Positions 7,871 through 15,659 of a stretch of DNA of 64,000 bases are shown piece by piece. This stretch comes from Paenibacillus sp. cl123. Its GTDB lineage: Bacteria > Bacillota > Bacilli > Paenibacillales > NBRC-103111. The position numbers and the translations under genes were made by a program. The stretch is taken from contig NZ_FMYY01000014.1 of assembly GCF_900101595.1 (NCBI RefSeq), positions 102,642 to 166,641 on the forward strand, written 5' to 3'. Position 1 is the first letter of the stretch, and every line of letters begins with the position of its first letter. Under the pieces are notes generated by a model. That model saw only the letters and a program-made list of their open reading frames with translations. It was not told the DNA's origin and made no database searches.

Positions 7871-8428
7871 TCATTCTTTCTCATTCAAATGATAGATTAG
7901 TTGCACAACGCCAGAGGAGAATGTTCTTGTATTAACCAATTTTAAATTCACCCTCTGTTTTATATCTATAAACAGAGGTTTTCCTTCTCCCAAAATTACA
8001 GGGTGCACAGATAATCTAAACTCATCAACAAGCCCTAAATCCATAAAAGTTGTAATGAGACTTGCTCCGCCATATAGCCACATGTCTTTACCAGGCTTAT
8101 TCTTTAATTTATTTACTTCTTCAAGAATATTATCATTTATGAATATTGCTTTATTATCAGTCCCTTTTTTTGTCCTGGAAAACACATATTTTTCTTTACT
8201 ATGATATAATCCCCACATTTCTTTTTCAGTATCAGTAAGTTCAGTTTCTGGAGTAAATTCTCCCCATAAATCATAGCTTTTTCTTCCATACAAAATAGTA
8301 TCAATTTGATTTAAGAAATCAATAAACCCCATGTCAGAGTCCGTGATGCACCAATCAACTTCCCCATTTTTCCCTTCAATAAAGCCATCTAAAGTAACTG
8401 CTAAATCTAAAAGTATTCTTCGTTTCAT
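7871..8428 (-). CDS. Dihydrofolate reductase-fold protein (RibD C-terminal-like)
   Basis: 185 residues spanning a full RibD_C/DHFR-like fold: N-terminal strand RRILLDLAVTLDGFIEG, then DTILYGRKSYDLW, the nucleotide-binding WLYGGASLITTFMDLGLVDE, and LSVHPVILGEGKPLF. Such stand-alone proteins (B. subtilis YwjB/YyaP type) are NAD(P)H-dependent reductases of unknown substrate; some family members give antifolate or aminoglycoside-linked phenotypes, but this cannot be inferred here. AAAGGAG precedes the ATG. It is very AT-rich compared with the core genome, consistent with horizontal acquisition. It has no operon partner and sits between IS remnants in the island. Confidence 0.85.
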   Translation of the reverse strand: MKRRILLDLAVTLDGFIEGKNGEVDWCITDSDMGFIDFLNQIDTILYGRKSYDLWGEFTPETELTDTEKEMWGLYHSKEKYVFSRTKKGTDNKAIFINDNILEEVNKLKNKPGKDMWLYGGASLITTFMDLGLVDEFRLSVHPVILGEGKPLFIDIKQRVNLKLVNTRTFSSGVVQLIYHLNEKE

Positions 8429-8671
8429 AATTTGTTACTCCTTTCGTTGATCTACCACCCACACATTATAGACCTTTAAAATGTCACCTTGTGTCATATA
8501 TAAAATGGTATCTTTTTAACTATCCTCCCTCTATGAAGAATCGTTTTCCTCTTAAATACGCTTGCTTTCTTAGATTTTGAACGTTTTACTTTGGATCGGC
8601 TACACTTAGTTGGACAACAAAAATAAGGGCTTGTAGAACAGACCTATCATGCAAAGGAGCGGATCTCTACA

Positions 8672-8926
8672 ATGCCAAAACAACAACGACGTACCTTTAC
8701 TCCAGAATTTAAACAACAAATGGTGCGGCTCTATGAAAATGGAAAGTCCAGAGCAGCCATCGTGGAGGAGTATGATCTTACAGCCTCTGCTTTGGATCGC
8801 TGGATTAAGCAGGCCCAAACGACAGGTTCGTTCTCCGAGAAAGAAAATCGCTCTCCGGAAGAGGACGAGCTTATCGCCTTACGGAAAGAGAACCAGCGTC
8901 TCAAAATGGAGAATGACAAATGGTAG
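8672..8926 (+). pseudogene. Truncated IS3-family transposase OrfA
   Basis: 84 residues beginning M-PKQQRRTFTPEFKQQ, with a helix-turn-helix (AAIVEEYDLTASALDRWIKQ) and leucine-zipper region (ELIALRKENQRLKMEN), as in OrfA of IS3-family elements. It ends abruptly at DKW-stop, short of the usual OrfA end, and no OrfB (DDE integrase) follows. Downstream sequence is unrelated, so a deletion or recombination joined near 8920. A likely left end of the element (CACTTAGTTGGACAAC) lies around 8603-8618. Confidence 0.85.
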
Positions 8927-8966
8927 CGCTGGCTGCTATACGCATTACGGGCTGGAGGAAATCAAG

Positions 8967-9149
8967 ATGCGTGAAGCTGCACGGGAACGAGCCATCACAT
9001 CGGCAATTCTACAGTTCATCCCGGGGGAGCAACATGATGCTGTGATCGCGCTTATGGAAACGGTAACTCGTGAGTATTACGAATCCATCGACTTGGGTGA
9101 AGCCTATGCGCAGCAGTTGGCGAGGGAAGCGATGGAGGATCATGTGTAA
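8967..9149 (+). CDS. Small hypothetical protein next to the IS3 breakpoint
   Basis: 60 residues (M-REAARERAITSAILQFIP ... QQLAREAMEDHV), predominantly helical and acidic. GGAGGA is seven bases before the ATG and a clean terminator lies downstream. The frame is open further upstream, across the IS3 junction (GCYTHYGLEEIK), so it may be the surviving C-terminus of a longer protein whose start was removed by the IS3-related rearrangement. No family recognised. Expression is plausible but unproven. Confidence 0.45.
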   Translation: MREAARERAITSAILQFIPGEQHDAVIALMETVTREYYESIDLGEAYAQQLAREAMEDHV

Positions 9150-9156
9150 CGTAAAG

Positions 9157-9186
9157 GAGAACGCCTGTGATGGACGTTCTCTTTTG
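9157..9186 (+). terminator. Intrinsic terminator after the 60-residue ORF
   Basis: Stem GAGAACG / CGTTCTC (9157-9163 and 9175-9181), 11-base loop, followed by TTTTG. Closely related in sequence to the hairpin at 14633-14662. Confidence 0.65.
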
Positions 9187-9233
9187 TTGGCTTGTTGGAG
9201 CATATGGTGGGGACTATGTGTGGGGCTGTATAT

Positions 9234-9241
9234 TATTTTTG
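9234..9241. repeat. Left target-site duplication of the IS256 element
   Basis: TATTTTTG, repeated exactly at 10727-10734 on the far side of the element. Eight bases is the usual duplication length for IS256-family transposition. Confidence 0.9.
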
Positions 9242-10726
9242 GGGTCTGTAAAATGAAACGTGGAACCTTTGAAATGGATTCAAATGGGACATACTAGTTC
9301 CATCAAACATTCGATTTCGGAGGGAAAACGTATGACAGAGAAATTTTGGAGCAAGCAAGCGATTCAGGAGTTAGTTAATGAGCATAAATTTCAGTCCGTA
9401 GAACAGATTCAAGCGACAATGAAAGAGATGTTCAAGGACGTGCTAGAGGCCACATTGAAAGCAGAGCTCGACACCCAGCTCAATTATGCTCCGTATGATC
9501 ACAATAAAGAGACGAAGAACAGCCGAAACGGATATGGGAAGAAAACCGTCCATACCGAATATGGCGATTTGGAAATCAAGGTGCCGCGTGACCGCTTGGG
9601 TGAATTTGAGCCGGCGGTCATTAAGAAAAACCAGACGAACGTTACCGGCATTGAAGATCAGATTACTTCCTTGTATGCCAAAGGCGTCAGCACGCGGGAT
9701 ATTCAGGATCACCTACAAGGTCTGTATGGGATTGAGGTGTCTCCGACTTTAATATCCAATGTTACGAATAAAATTATGCCCGTTATTAAAGAATGGCATA
9801 ACCGTCCGCTGCATCCGACCTATGCTGTGGTGTTTCTGGATGCCATTCACTTCAAAGTTAAGCAGGATGGAGCCATTGTCAACAAAGCAGCCTACATGGT
9901 CATTGGAGTCGATCTGGACGGTAACAAGGATGTGCTGGGCATCTGGATTGGCGAAAACGAGTCGGCCAAGTTCTGGATGAGCGTGCTGAACGACCTGAAG
10001 AATCGCGGTGTACAGGACATTCTGCTTGTTTGTGTGGACAATTTGACCGGCTTCAGCCAAGCGATTTCCGCTTGCTATCCGAGAACCAATATTCAGAAAT
10101 GCATCGTTCACCAGATCCGGAATTCGGTCCGTTACGTGTCGTACAAGGATCTCAAGCGAGTTACTGCTGACTTGAAACCCATTTACAAAGCGGCAACCGA
10201 AGAGGCCGCCTTACTAGAGCTGGATCGGTTTGAAGAGACCTGGGGCCAGAAATATCCCTTGATCGTGAAGTCTTGGCGTCAGAACTGGGACGAACTGTCT
10301 ACCTTTTTCATGTACCCGGCTGAGCTGCGGAAGCTGATCTATACAACCAACATGATCGAGGGGTACCACCGTCAATTGCGCAAGGTGACAAAAGGAAAGA
10401 GTATCTTTCCGACCGACGAGGCGCTGCTGAAAATGTTGTACTTGGCCACAATGGACGTGGTGCGCAAATGGACCGGGCGCGTACAGAATTGGGGACAGAT
10501 TCTGCTGCAATTAACCGTATGCAATCCAGACCGCGTACAAGTACGCTAAAGCGGCTTGAGGTGGAGGAGGCGGGTCTGGTAGGCTGATGCCCGGCGCGAG
10601 CAAGGCTTTAAAGACCATTTCGCCCATCGCGCGTGAACCGGACCCGCCAGAGGCTCCAGGTCAAGCCGCGGCTTGGTAGTTGCGAGGTTCTGGTTTCAAA
10701 GGTTACACATTTTACTTGACAGTCTC
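9242..10726 (+). mobile_element. Complete IS256-family insertion sequence
   Basis: 1485 bases bounded by imperfect inverted repeats of 33 bases: the left end (9242-9274, beginning GGGTCTGTAAAATG) matches the complement of the right end (10694-10726, beginning GAGACTGTCAAG) at 26 of 33 positions by hand count, ungapped. Perfect 8-base target duplications flank it. It contains one full-length transposase gene. Between the transposase stop and the right end, GCGGCTTGA..GGCGGGTC and GACCCGCC..TCAAGCCGC form a long imperfect hairpin (about 10550-10668). Intact ends and duplications indicate a recent, potentially active insertion. Confidence 0.93.
9332..10549 (+). CDS. IS256-family (Mutator-type) DDE transposase
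   Basis: 405 residues from the ATG at 9332, which follows CGGAGGG. N-terminal DNA-binding part (EKFWSKQAIQELVNEH, VKVP-type core VPRDRLGEFEP), then a catalytic domain with VVFLDAIHFKVKQDG (first Asp), LLVCVDNLTGFSQAI (second Asp), the C-(x2)-H motif CIVHQIRNS, and the C-terminal Glu in TTNMIEGYHRQLRK. These are the signature motifs of IS256/MULE transposases. Length is normal and no frameshift is seen. Catalyses copy-paste transposition of its own element. Confidence 0.96.
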   Translation: MTEKFWSKQAIQELVNEHKFQSVEQIQATMKEMFKDVLEATLKAELDTQLNYAPYDHNKETKNSRNGYGKKTVHTEYGDLEIKVPRDRLGEFEPAVIKKNQTNVTGIEDQITSLYAKGVSTRDIQDHLQGLYGIEVSPTLISNVTNKIMPVIKEWHNRPLHPTYAVVFLDAIHFKVKQDGAIVNKAAYMVIGVDLDGNKDVLGIWIGENESAKFWMSVLNDLKNRGVQDILLVCVDNLTGFSQAISACYPRTNIQKCIVHQIRNSVRYVSYKDLKRVTADLKPIYKAATEEAALLELDRFEETWGQKYPLIVKSWRQNWDELSTFFMYPAELRKLIYTTNMIEGYHRQLRKVTKGKSIFPTDEALLKMLYLATMDVVRKWTGRVQNWGQILLQLTVCNPDRVQVR

Positions 10727-12531
10727 TATTTTTGATAAAACCGGTTATAAATTCTCGATCTGTTTTCCAATTCAACTTTTTCGTTATGGGACCCGAATCT
10801 TTCAAATAGCTCACCATCATACCATACTGGCTCATTGAAACTTGTTTTAAATATAATTACTTCTTTTCCATAATATTTCCTCGAGCCCATGTTAGACAAC
10901 ATCATTTGCAGAAAACTAGTCGGCTGAACCGGTGCAGATTTTAGTGATTCTTTGATTTTGTGCAAATATTTGTCCAATCCACCAGCAAGTCTGTTTGCTT
11001 CAGCCTCAACTCCAGTTATATGGAAGTCTTGCTTACTCACATAATTTAATCCATACTTTCTTTTATGTAATTCCGCATCCTCTTTTTTATCGGCAATGCC
11101 TATTAATAAGTAACCAATTTGATTAGGACCAGAATTATTAATTGCTGAAAGGGTTTTAGCTATTTTTAGAATAAGATCGTGATTATAGCTTTCATCATTG
11201 ATATTGAACACACCTATTTTAAAATCATATAAACTCTGTTCCGTCAAAGACTGCATTAAAATATTGGAAATTTGTTCAGACCAATCATCATAAGCGGGAT
11301 CTACGATCTCATTCTCAGCAAAGTGATTTTGGATTCTGCCGATTATAGCTCTAACAGTCTTGTCTTGGAACCTCCATCCAGATAAGTTGTGAATAGTATT
11401 GCTGGTAAGTAAATCATCACCCATACCCGTTAGTTCATTGATAAGCCCTGCTTCATTAACGACCTTCTTAGATTGTTTAACTATCAAGTTATAGAAGGCC
11501 ATAAAGACCGCCTGAAATGCCCTAACATGATCGAAACTTGAGCTGTTTTTATAAATTAACTCTCTAAATTTTTTGTTGCTTTTCACCATTAAATCATCGA
11601 TAGTTGAGTAGACACTTAGAAAATTTCTCTCCACCACCTGTCCAGATATTCTATCAATTGCATCCTCAATCTTTGACTTACCTAGTGGAGTAGGAGCAAG
11701 CGGGTTAGAAGTAAACCCATATAAAGAATCCAGTACATGGCTGTTATAGTTGTCTTTTTTATCGAGAATCATATTAGAAATGATGTGTCCAATAAGTTCC
11801 TCATCTATGGATTCACGAATTTGATTAAAAGTTAAAATATTATTTCTTACCCAGAAGGTATCATATACATTTATCCCATAGTATTCTAATCTTTTATTTG
11901 TCAGGCTGATTTTAGACATATCATTCAATATTAAGCTATCTCTTGATATATCACCTCGAATATACGCAGATAATTTTCTCACTAAATCTGGGAATTTACC
12001 GGTTGCGCCAGCCTGTCTAAGTTCTTGACTGGATAGGTGTCGACCATTTGAGTTTATCCTACGAAAGGTTTCCTCAATTTCACCCATTTCTAAAGCACTT
12101 GCTTTTGATACCGGGATTAAATAGTTTACTATTCTTCTACAAGTTTTTTCGTCAAGCTTAGGTTCTCGTTGAGTAATCTTCCCTTCTTTTAGCAGCGCAA
12201 GCGTGTCTGCCATAATCGATAAATCAAAAAAGCCATCCTTCAGACTGTATTTCTGTTCAATAAATGAAAAGATTGCATCTAATCTTTGCATACCGTCAAT
12301 AACTTCCAATTTTGTTTCTCCAGAAAATTGCACCTCAGCGACCAAAAATAGAGGAATTGGTAGCCCCTTTATTAGAGTATCGATAAAATTCCTTTTTTCT
12401 TCAATCGTCCATGCTAACTTGCGTTGATACTTTCTATTTACTAAAAATCTTTTTGTAAGATATTCTGAGTAGTAAGTTTGAATATGTACTCCTTGGATAG
12501 ATAGATCGCGCAATTCTGAGATAATTGGCAT
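10726..12531 (-). CDS. DUF262 (GmrSD-like N-terminal) protein with AlbA_2-like C-terminal part
   Basis: 601 residues. The N-terminus is a DUF262 domain of the ParB/Srx fold, with NRKYQRKLAWTIEEKRNFID and the nucleotide-binding-type motif EVIDGMQRLDAIFSF, as in the GmrS half of GmrSD type IV restriction enzymes. A helical middle follows. Around residues 440-500 the pattern YDFKIGVF...LKIAKTLSAINNSG...GYLLIGIADKKEDAE resembles the AlbA_2/Schlafen domain. No DUF1524 (HNH) half is seen, so it is not a standard GmrSD. GGGAGG precedes the ATG. An IS256 element sits exactly in the stop codon, changing TAA to TAG without altering the protein. Probably a defence protein; inferred. Confidence 0.8.
   Translation of the reverse strand: MPIISELRDLSIQGVHIQTYYSEYLTKRFLVNRKYQRKLAWTIEEKRNFIDTLIKGLPIPLFLVAEVQFSGETKLEVIDGMQRLDAIFSFIEQKYSLKDGFFDLSIMADTLALLKEGKITQREPKLDEKTCRRIVNYLIPVSKASALEMGEIEETFRRINSNGRHLSSQELRQAGATGKFPDLVRKLSAYIRGDISRDSLILNDMSKISLTNKRLEYYGINVYDTFWVRNNILTFNQIRESIDEELIGHIISNMILDKKDNYNSHVLDSLYGFTSNPLAPTPLGKSKIEDAIDRISGQVVERNFLSVYSTIDDLMVKSNKKFRELIYKNSSSFDHVRAFQAVFMAFYNLIVKQSKKVVNEAGLINELTGMGDDLLTSNTIHNLSGWRFQDKTVRAIIGRIQNHFAENEIVDPAYDDWSEQISNILMQSLTEQSLYDFKIGVFNINDESYNHDLILKIAKTLSAINNSGPNQIGYLLIGIADKKEDAELHKRKYGLNYVSKQDFHITGVEAEANRLAGGLDKYLHKIKESLKSAPVQPTSFLQMMLSNMGSRKYYGKEVIIFKTSFNEPVWYDGELFERFGSHNEKVELENRSRIYNRFYQK
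10727..10734. repeat. Right target-site duplication of the IS256 element
   Basis: TATTTTTG, identical to 9234-9241. It covers the last codons of the DUF262 gene; on the minus strand it supplies AAA-TA of the lysine and stop codons. Confidence 0.9.
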
Positions 12532-12818
12532 TTAGTTGCCTCCCACTATAAAATAATGTTCTCGCCTGTTTTCTCACTCATTCGCAGAATTTCAACTTTA
12601 TCAACTTGACGCAGCAGTCGAGGTGGGGGCGTTTGGGTCCGAAACGTGAGCGTGAACAGAGCTATGGATCGTTCGTGTTCCAAAACTGCGAGATGATGGC
12701 TATATTCGCACAGTATATCTCCACTTGTTCCCTTGGGGATTAACCTCCGATGTCACGCCAGGTCGTTACCTCTCAGGGGGTGGATGCCCATTCTTGCTCC
12801 TTTGTAGGGTCGTTACCC
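12532..12818. other. Intergenic sequence without recognised gene
   Basis: Upstream region of the DUF262 gene and downstream end of an IS110 remnant. Composition shifts to higher GC after 12600. I see no intact reading frame or RNA gene. Confidence 0.4.
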
Positions 12819-13305
12819 TTACGGACTGTCAGACTTCAGCTTCTCCGGTGCTTTCGTTATCACGTGTTGTTTCTTGGAATGGTTGTCAGGCGTTTGCTGC
12901 TTTAAGCCTAAGCGGCCAGTTCTCGGATCTGAGTCTGTCGTACTGCCCCAAGCACTTCTGCTACGTCCAATGGATCGGTCCAACCAGTTGCGGATGCGTC
13001 CCTTCACTTGAATTAGACTCGCCGACACCTTCTCCCGCAGATTCATCAGGATGCGCAGGTCTGCATAGGCTTCGTCGGCAGCTTCGGCTCGGTATTTCTG
13101 CCGTTGCGAATCAAGTCGGCGATGACCTTCGCGTCCTTGTAGTCGCTCTTCGACAGCGAATTGCCTTCGAGTCTTTCGTCTTGTTCACATGATGGGGATT
13201 GACGACAACGACGGTGATGCCTTGCTCTTTCAAGAAGGCGGCCAGTGGAAACCAGTAGTGTTCGGCAGGCTCAATGCCAACACAGAGGGTTTCATCTAAC
13301 CTCGA
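12819..13305 (-). pseudogene. Frameshifted IS110-family transposase remnant
   Basis: Three frames on the minus strand must be joined to read an IS110 (DEDD) transposase. Near 13290, GIEPAEHYWFPLAAFLKEQG then VVVVNPHHVNKTK; near 13140, SKSDYKDAKVIADLIRNG; near 13050, AYADLRILMNLREKV then KGRIRNWLDR. These are consecutive blocks of the N-terminal RuvC-like domain. The extreme N-terminus and the whole C-terminal Tnp_20 domain are missing. At least two frameshifts and both ends lost make it non-functional. Confidence 0.82.
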
Positions 13306-13488
13306 TACATGAACCTCGTGAAAACAGCATTATAACCCCAGTATCCGAAAGCAATTACCATTCCTATCATACCACATACGTGGAAAATAGTGGACAATTA
13401 TACGGTAGAAAAGTACTAAGAAACCTCTGGTTCCAATGGTCCCAGAGGCACGTTAACCCACATTATTATTTCCTTAACAACTCATTTT

Positions 13489-13580
13489 TTCGCCGTCACT
13501 TATGGTACAATTCCCCCGATTAATCTAATCGCCCGCTTCACTTGCTCCAGCAAAGCACGTGTATGAGTTGGTGTGTAAAG
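13489..13580 (-). other. rlmH-derived remnant with attachment-like core (middle copy)
   Basis: The minus strand reads CATAAGTGACGG at its core and, in one frame, GAA TTG TAC CAT AAG TGA (E-L-Y-H-K-stop). The preceding bases, one frame off, encode LLEQVKRAIRLI, comparable to [12 protein letters not shown] of the true RlmH. About 24 of 30 bases match the rlmH 3' end at the core, and weaker similarity continues for some 60 bases into the gene. It is in direct orientation with the copies at 4877 and 17377. Interpreted as the boundary between two SCC-like cassettes, retaining the rlmH tail of another allele. Confidence 0.7.
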
Positions 13581-13681
13581 GCGAACACATCCGCACCTCC
13601 TAACCGCATCGCGCCGAAAAGAAGCTTGTCCATTTCTTGCGTGACCGTATCGCTCGATGATAATACGATACTCTATGAAGT

Positions 13682-14518
13682 TCATAAAGCCCAACCAAGA
13701 TGATTATCCTTTATTTCAATGACTCTTCCGTTCTCCTTCACTATTTTATTATCTTTATCAACAACAATAACTCCATAAGTTTTCTTGGCATGACAATTTG
13801 GACAAAGAACCCATAGATTATCTATTGTTTCTCCACCTCCTTTTGCTTTATCGACAATATGGTCTACATGGATAATCCAAGACTTTTCACCCTTTTTACT
13901 CCAATATTCTTGATAAAAACCGCATACTTGACATGTATGTTGCTCTAATTTTGCGATCCTCTCTTTTTGTGCTTTACTTTCTTTCCGAATCTTACTTCGT
14001 TTTTCACTTTCAATATATTGTTCGGCATAGTCATTAAATTTTTCAGCTTCTTTTTTCAGTTGGTCCATGGATTTAGAATTTAATTCTTTAACAATTATTT
14101 CCTCACTAAATATCAAGTATTGATTGACTATGAATTTATCCACCGAGTTATAGAGTAAAACTTCTTCATCATATTTAATTCTTAAATGGTAATGCTTAAT
14201 ACCACCACTACTACTCTTTGATGAATCAGCATTCTCCATGTACTTGTGTACTATACTGACTGGTATTTTTAGTATACCTTCATATCCCAAGATTAAGCAC
14301 AAATGAGAAATCCCTTCTGATTGATATTTTTCTAATGTACTTGGTGTTATACCATACCAATACCCCACTCCATCTTTATAAAGATGTGAGAATTTCATTG
14401 AAACTAATTCATTTGTTTTTAATGTGTAGTAACTTATAGAGTTATTTTTATATGTATTTTTATAATCTAAAAGTTCAGCAGCAGTCTTGTCACTTATTCC
14501 TCTTCTATTTTCTTCCAT
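13682..14518 (-). CDS. HNH endonuclease, probable restriction component
   Basis: 278 residues. The C-terminal part (about 195-260) holds a zinc-finger HNH nuclease: CQVCGF, then HVDHIVDKAKGGGETIDN (HH catalytic pair), then LWVLCPNCHAKK with the second CxxC. The N-terminal 150 residues have no recognised domain and may bind DNA. GGAGG precedes the ATG at good spacing. It is the last of three minus-strand genes (ParB-like protein, Dam-type methyltransferase, HNH) that fill the rlmH-proximal cassette, so I infer a nuclease paired with the methyltransferase. It is AT-rich compared with rlmH and the core genome. The sequence specificity is unknown. Confidence 0.88.
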   Translation of the reverse strand: MEENRRGISDKTAAELLDYKNTYKNNSISYYTLKTNELVSMKFSHLYKDGVGYWYGITPSTLEKYQSEGISHLCLILGYEGILKIPVSIVHKYMENADSSKSSSGGIKHYHLRIKYDEEVLLYNSVDKFIVNQYLIFSEEIIVKELNSKSMDQLKKEAEKFNDYAEQYIESEKRSKIRKESKAQKERIAKLEQHTCQVCGFYQEYWSKKGEKSWIIHVDHIVDKAKGGGETIDNLWVLCPNCHAKKTYGVIVVDKDNKIVKENGRVIEIKDNHLGWAL

Positions 14519-14632
14519 GGATTAAACCTCCAGTTAAATTTCACCCAACGTTATCAGCGTTTACAACATCCAATGGACTAAAATGTGTTCTCCGATTCCA
14601 CTTCCTAACAAAAAACTACGAACAACAACACT

Positions 14633-14662
14633 AGGGAGAACGCCATAGTGGCCGTTCTCCCT
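14633..14662. terminator. Perfect hairpin between methyltransferase and HNH genes
   Basis: Ten-base arms AGGGAGAACG / CGTTCTCCCT around a 10-base loop. Shares GGAGAACGCC and CGTTCTC with the terminator at 9157. No clear T-run follows on the minus strand, so it may be an intercistronic processing or attenuation hairpin. Confidence 0.5.
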
Positions 14663-14745
14663 GCGTTTATTCCGTAAGAACAAGTATTGAGCAGATGGAA
14701 CAAGTAGTAAGTACTTGCGAGTTAAGCCCAAAAATGATGAACAAT

Positions 14746-15627
14746 TTAATTCGTGATTAAACTGTTTTCAAAAATTACTTTATCAAAAGATTCGACTACT
14801 GTTTTCTTATTATGAAATAAATACTCTTTCTCTTTTCTAGAGTTTCTGGCCGAGTACTGAAGACTGTATAATTTTGTGGGACAATCATCGTAAAGTTCTA
14901 AGATTGCGTCTTCACAATCATATGTAGTAATCCAATGATAGTCATTTAAGTCTAGTATACTTTTAGCCAATTCTTGATGATCGTTATGGTTAAAAAAATT
15001 TGTGTAAAGGTTTTTCCCTTGTTTATAATATGGTGGATCGAAAAATATAAATGTTTTATTTTCATCCATATTCTCTTTAATCACTTCTTCAATGAAGTTT
15101 ACTGCATTTAAATTGAATAAAGCGATAGCTTCTCTTTGTTTCGATATATCTGAAATTTTCTTAATAAGATTTGGTTTATTGAAGCGACAATCAATTTTAT
15201 AATCACCTGATTGATCATGTCCCCCAATAGGTCCACCTGTAATAATTCCAGAATTGTTTGTACGGTTTAGAAAAAATGTGGAAAAGCCTAACTCTAACAA
15301 TCTTGTACTATCTTTATTTGAATAAATATCTTTTTGTTTATACCATTCCCTCATATTAATAGGTGTATCTAAAATCAATTCAATAAATTCACCAGTATAA
15401 TTTAGAATAGAATACCACAAAGCATAAATTGCCATGTCAAAATCATTAATTACAACCTTAGATACTCTTTTTTTGAGTAATAAATCCATTGCTATTCCAG
15501 CCCCTCCAGCAAAGGGCTCAATATAGATACCATTAGAAATATTGTTACTAAGTAACAATTGATATATGAAGTCAGACATCTGCGATTTCCCACCAGGGTA
15601 CCGTAGAGGAGACAAAGTTATTGGCAA
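14746..15627 (-). CDS. Dam-type (D12 class) adenine-N6 DNA methyltransferase
   Basis: 293 residues transferring methyl groups from S-adenosylmethionine to adenine N6. N-terminal RYPGGKSQM, motif I IEPFAGGAGIAMDLL (AdoMet binding) and motif IV FFDPPYYKQG (catalytic DPPY) occur in the order of alpha-class Dam/DpnM-like enzymes. The start is a TTG after AGGAGGGG. It lies 33 bases downstream of the ParB-like gene and upstream of the HNH gene, in the same direction. In this context it most likely protects host DNA from the HNH nuclease, but it could also act alone as a solitary methylase. Target site unknown; GATC is common for the class. Confidence 0.9.
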   Translation of the reverse strand: MPITLSPLRYPGGKSQMSDFIYQLLLSNNISNGIYIEPFAGGAGIAMDLLLKKRVSKVVINDFDMAIYALWYSILNYTGEFIELILDTPINMREWYKQKDIYSNKDSTRLLELGFSTFFLNRTNNSGIITGGPIGGHDQSGDYKIDCRFNKPNLIKKISDISKQREAIALFNLNAVNFIEEVIKENMDENKTFIFFDPPYYKQGKNLYTNFFNHNDHQELAKSILDLNDYHWITTYDCEDAILELYDDCPTKLYSLQYSARNSRKEKEYLFHNKKTVVESFDKVIFENSLITN

Positions 15628-15659
15628 TATATTCCCCTCCTAAATCTTTCTTAATTCAC

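Noticed and set aside
12725-13192. Long plus-strand open frame over the IS110 remnant
   Set aside because: It is antisense to clear IS110 transposase blocks on the minus strand and has no ribosome site; composition is that of a shadow frame.
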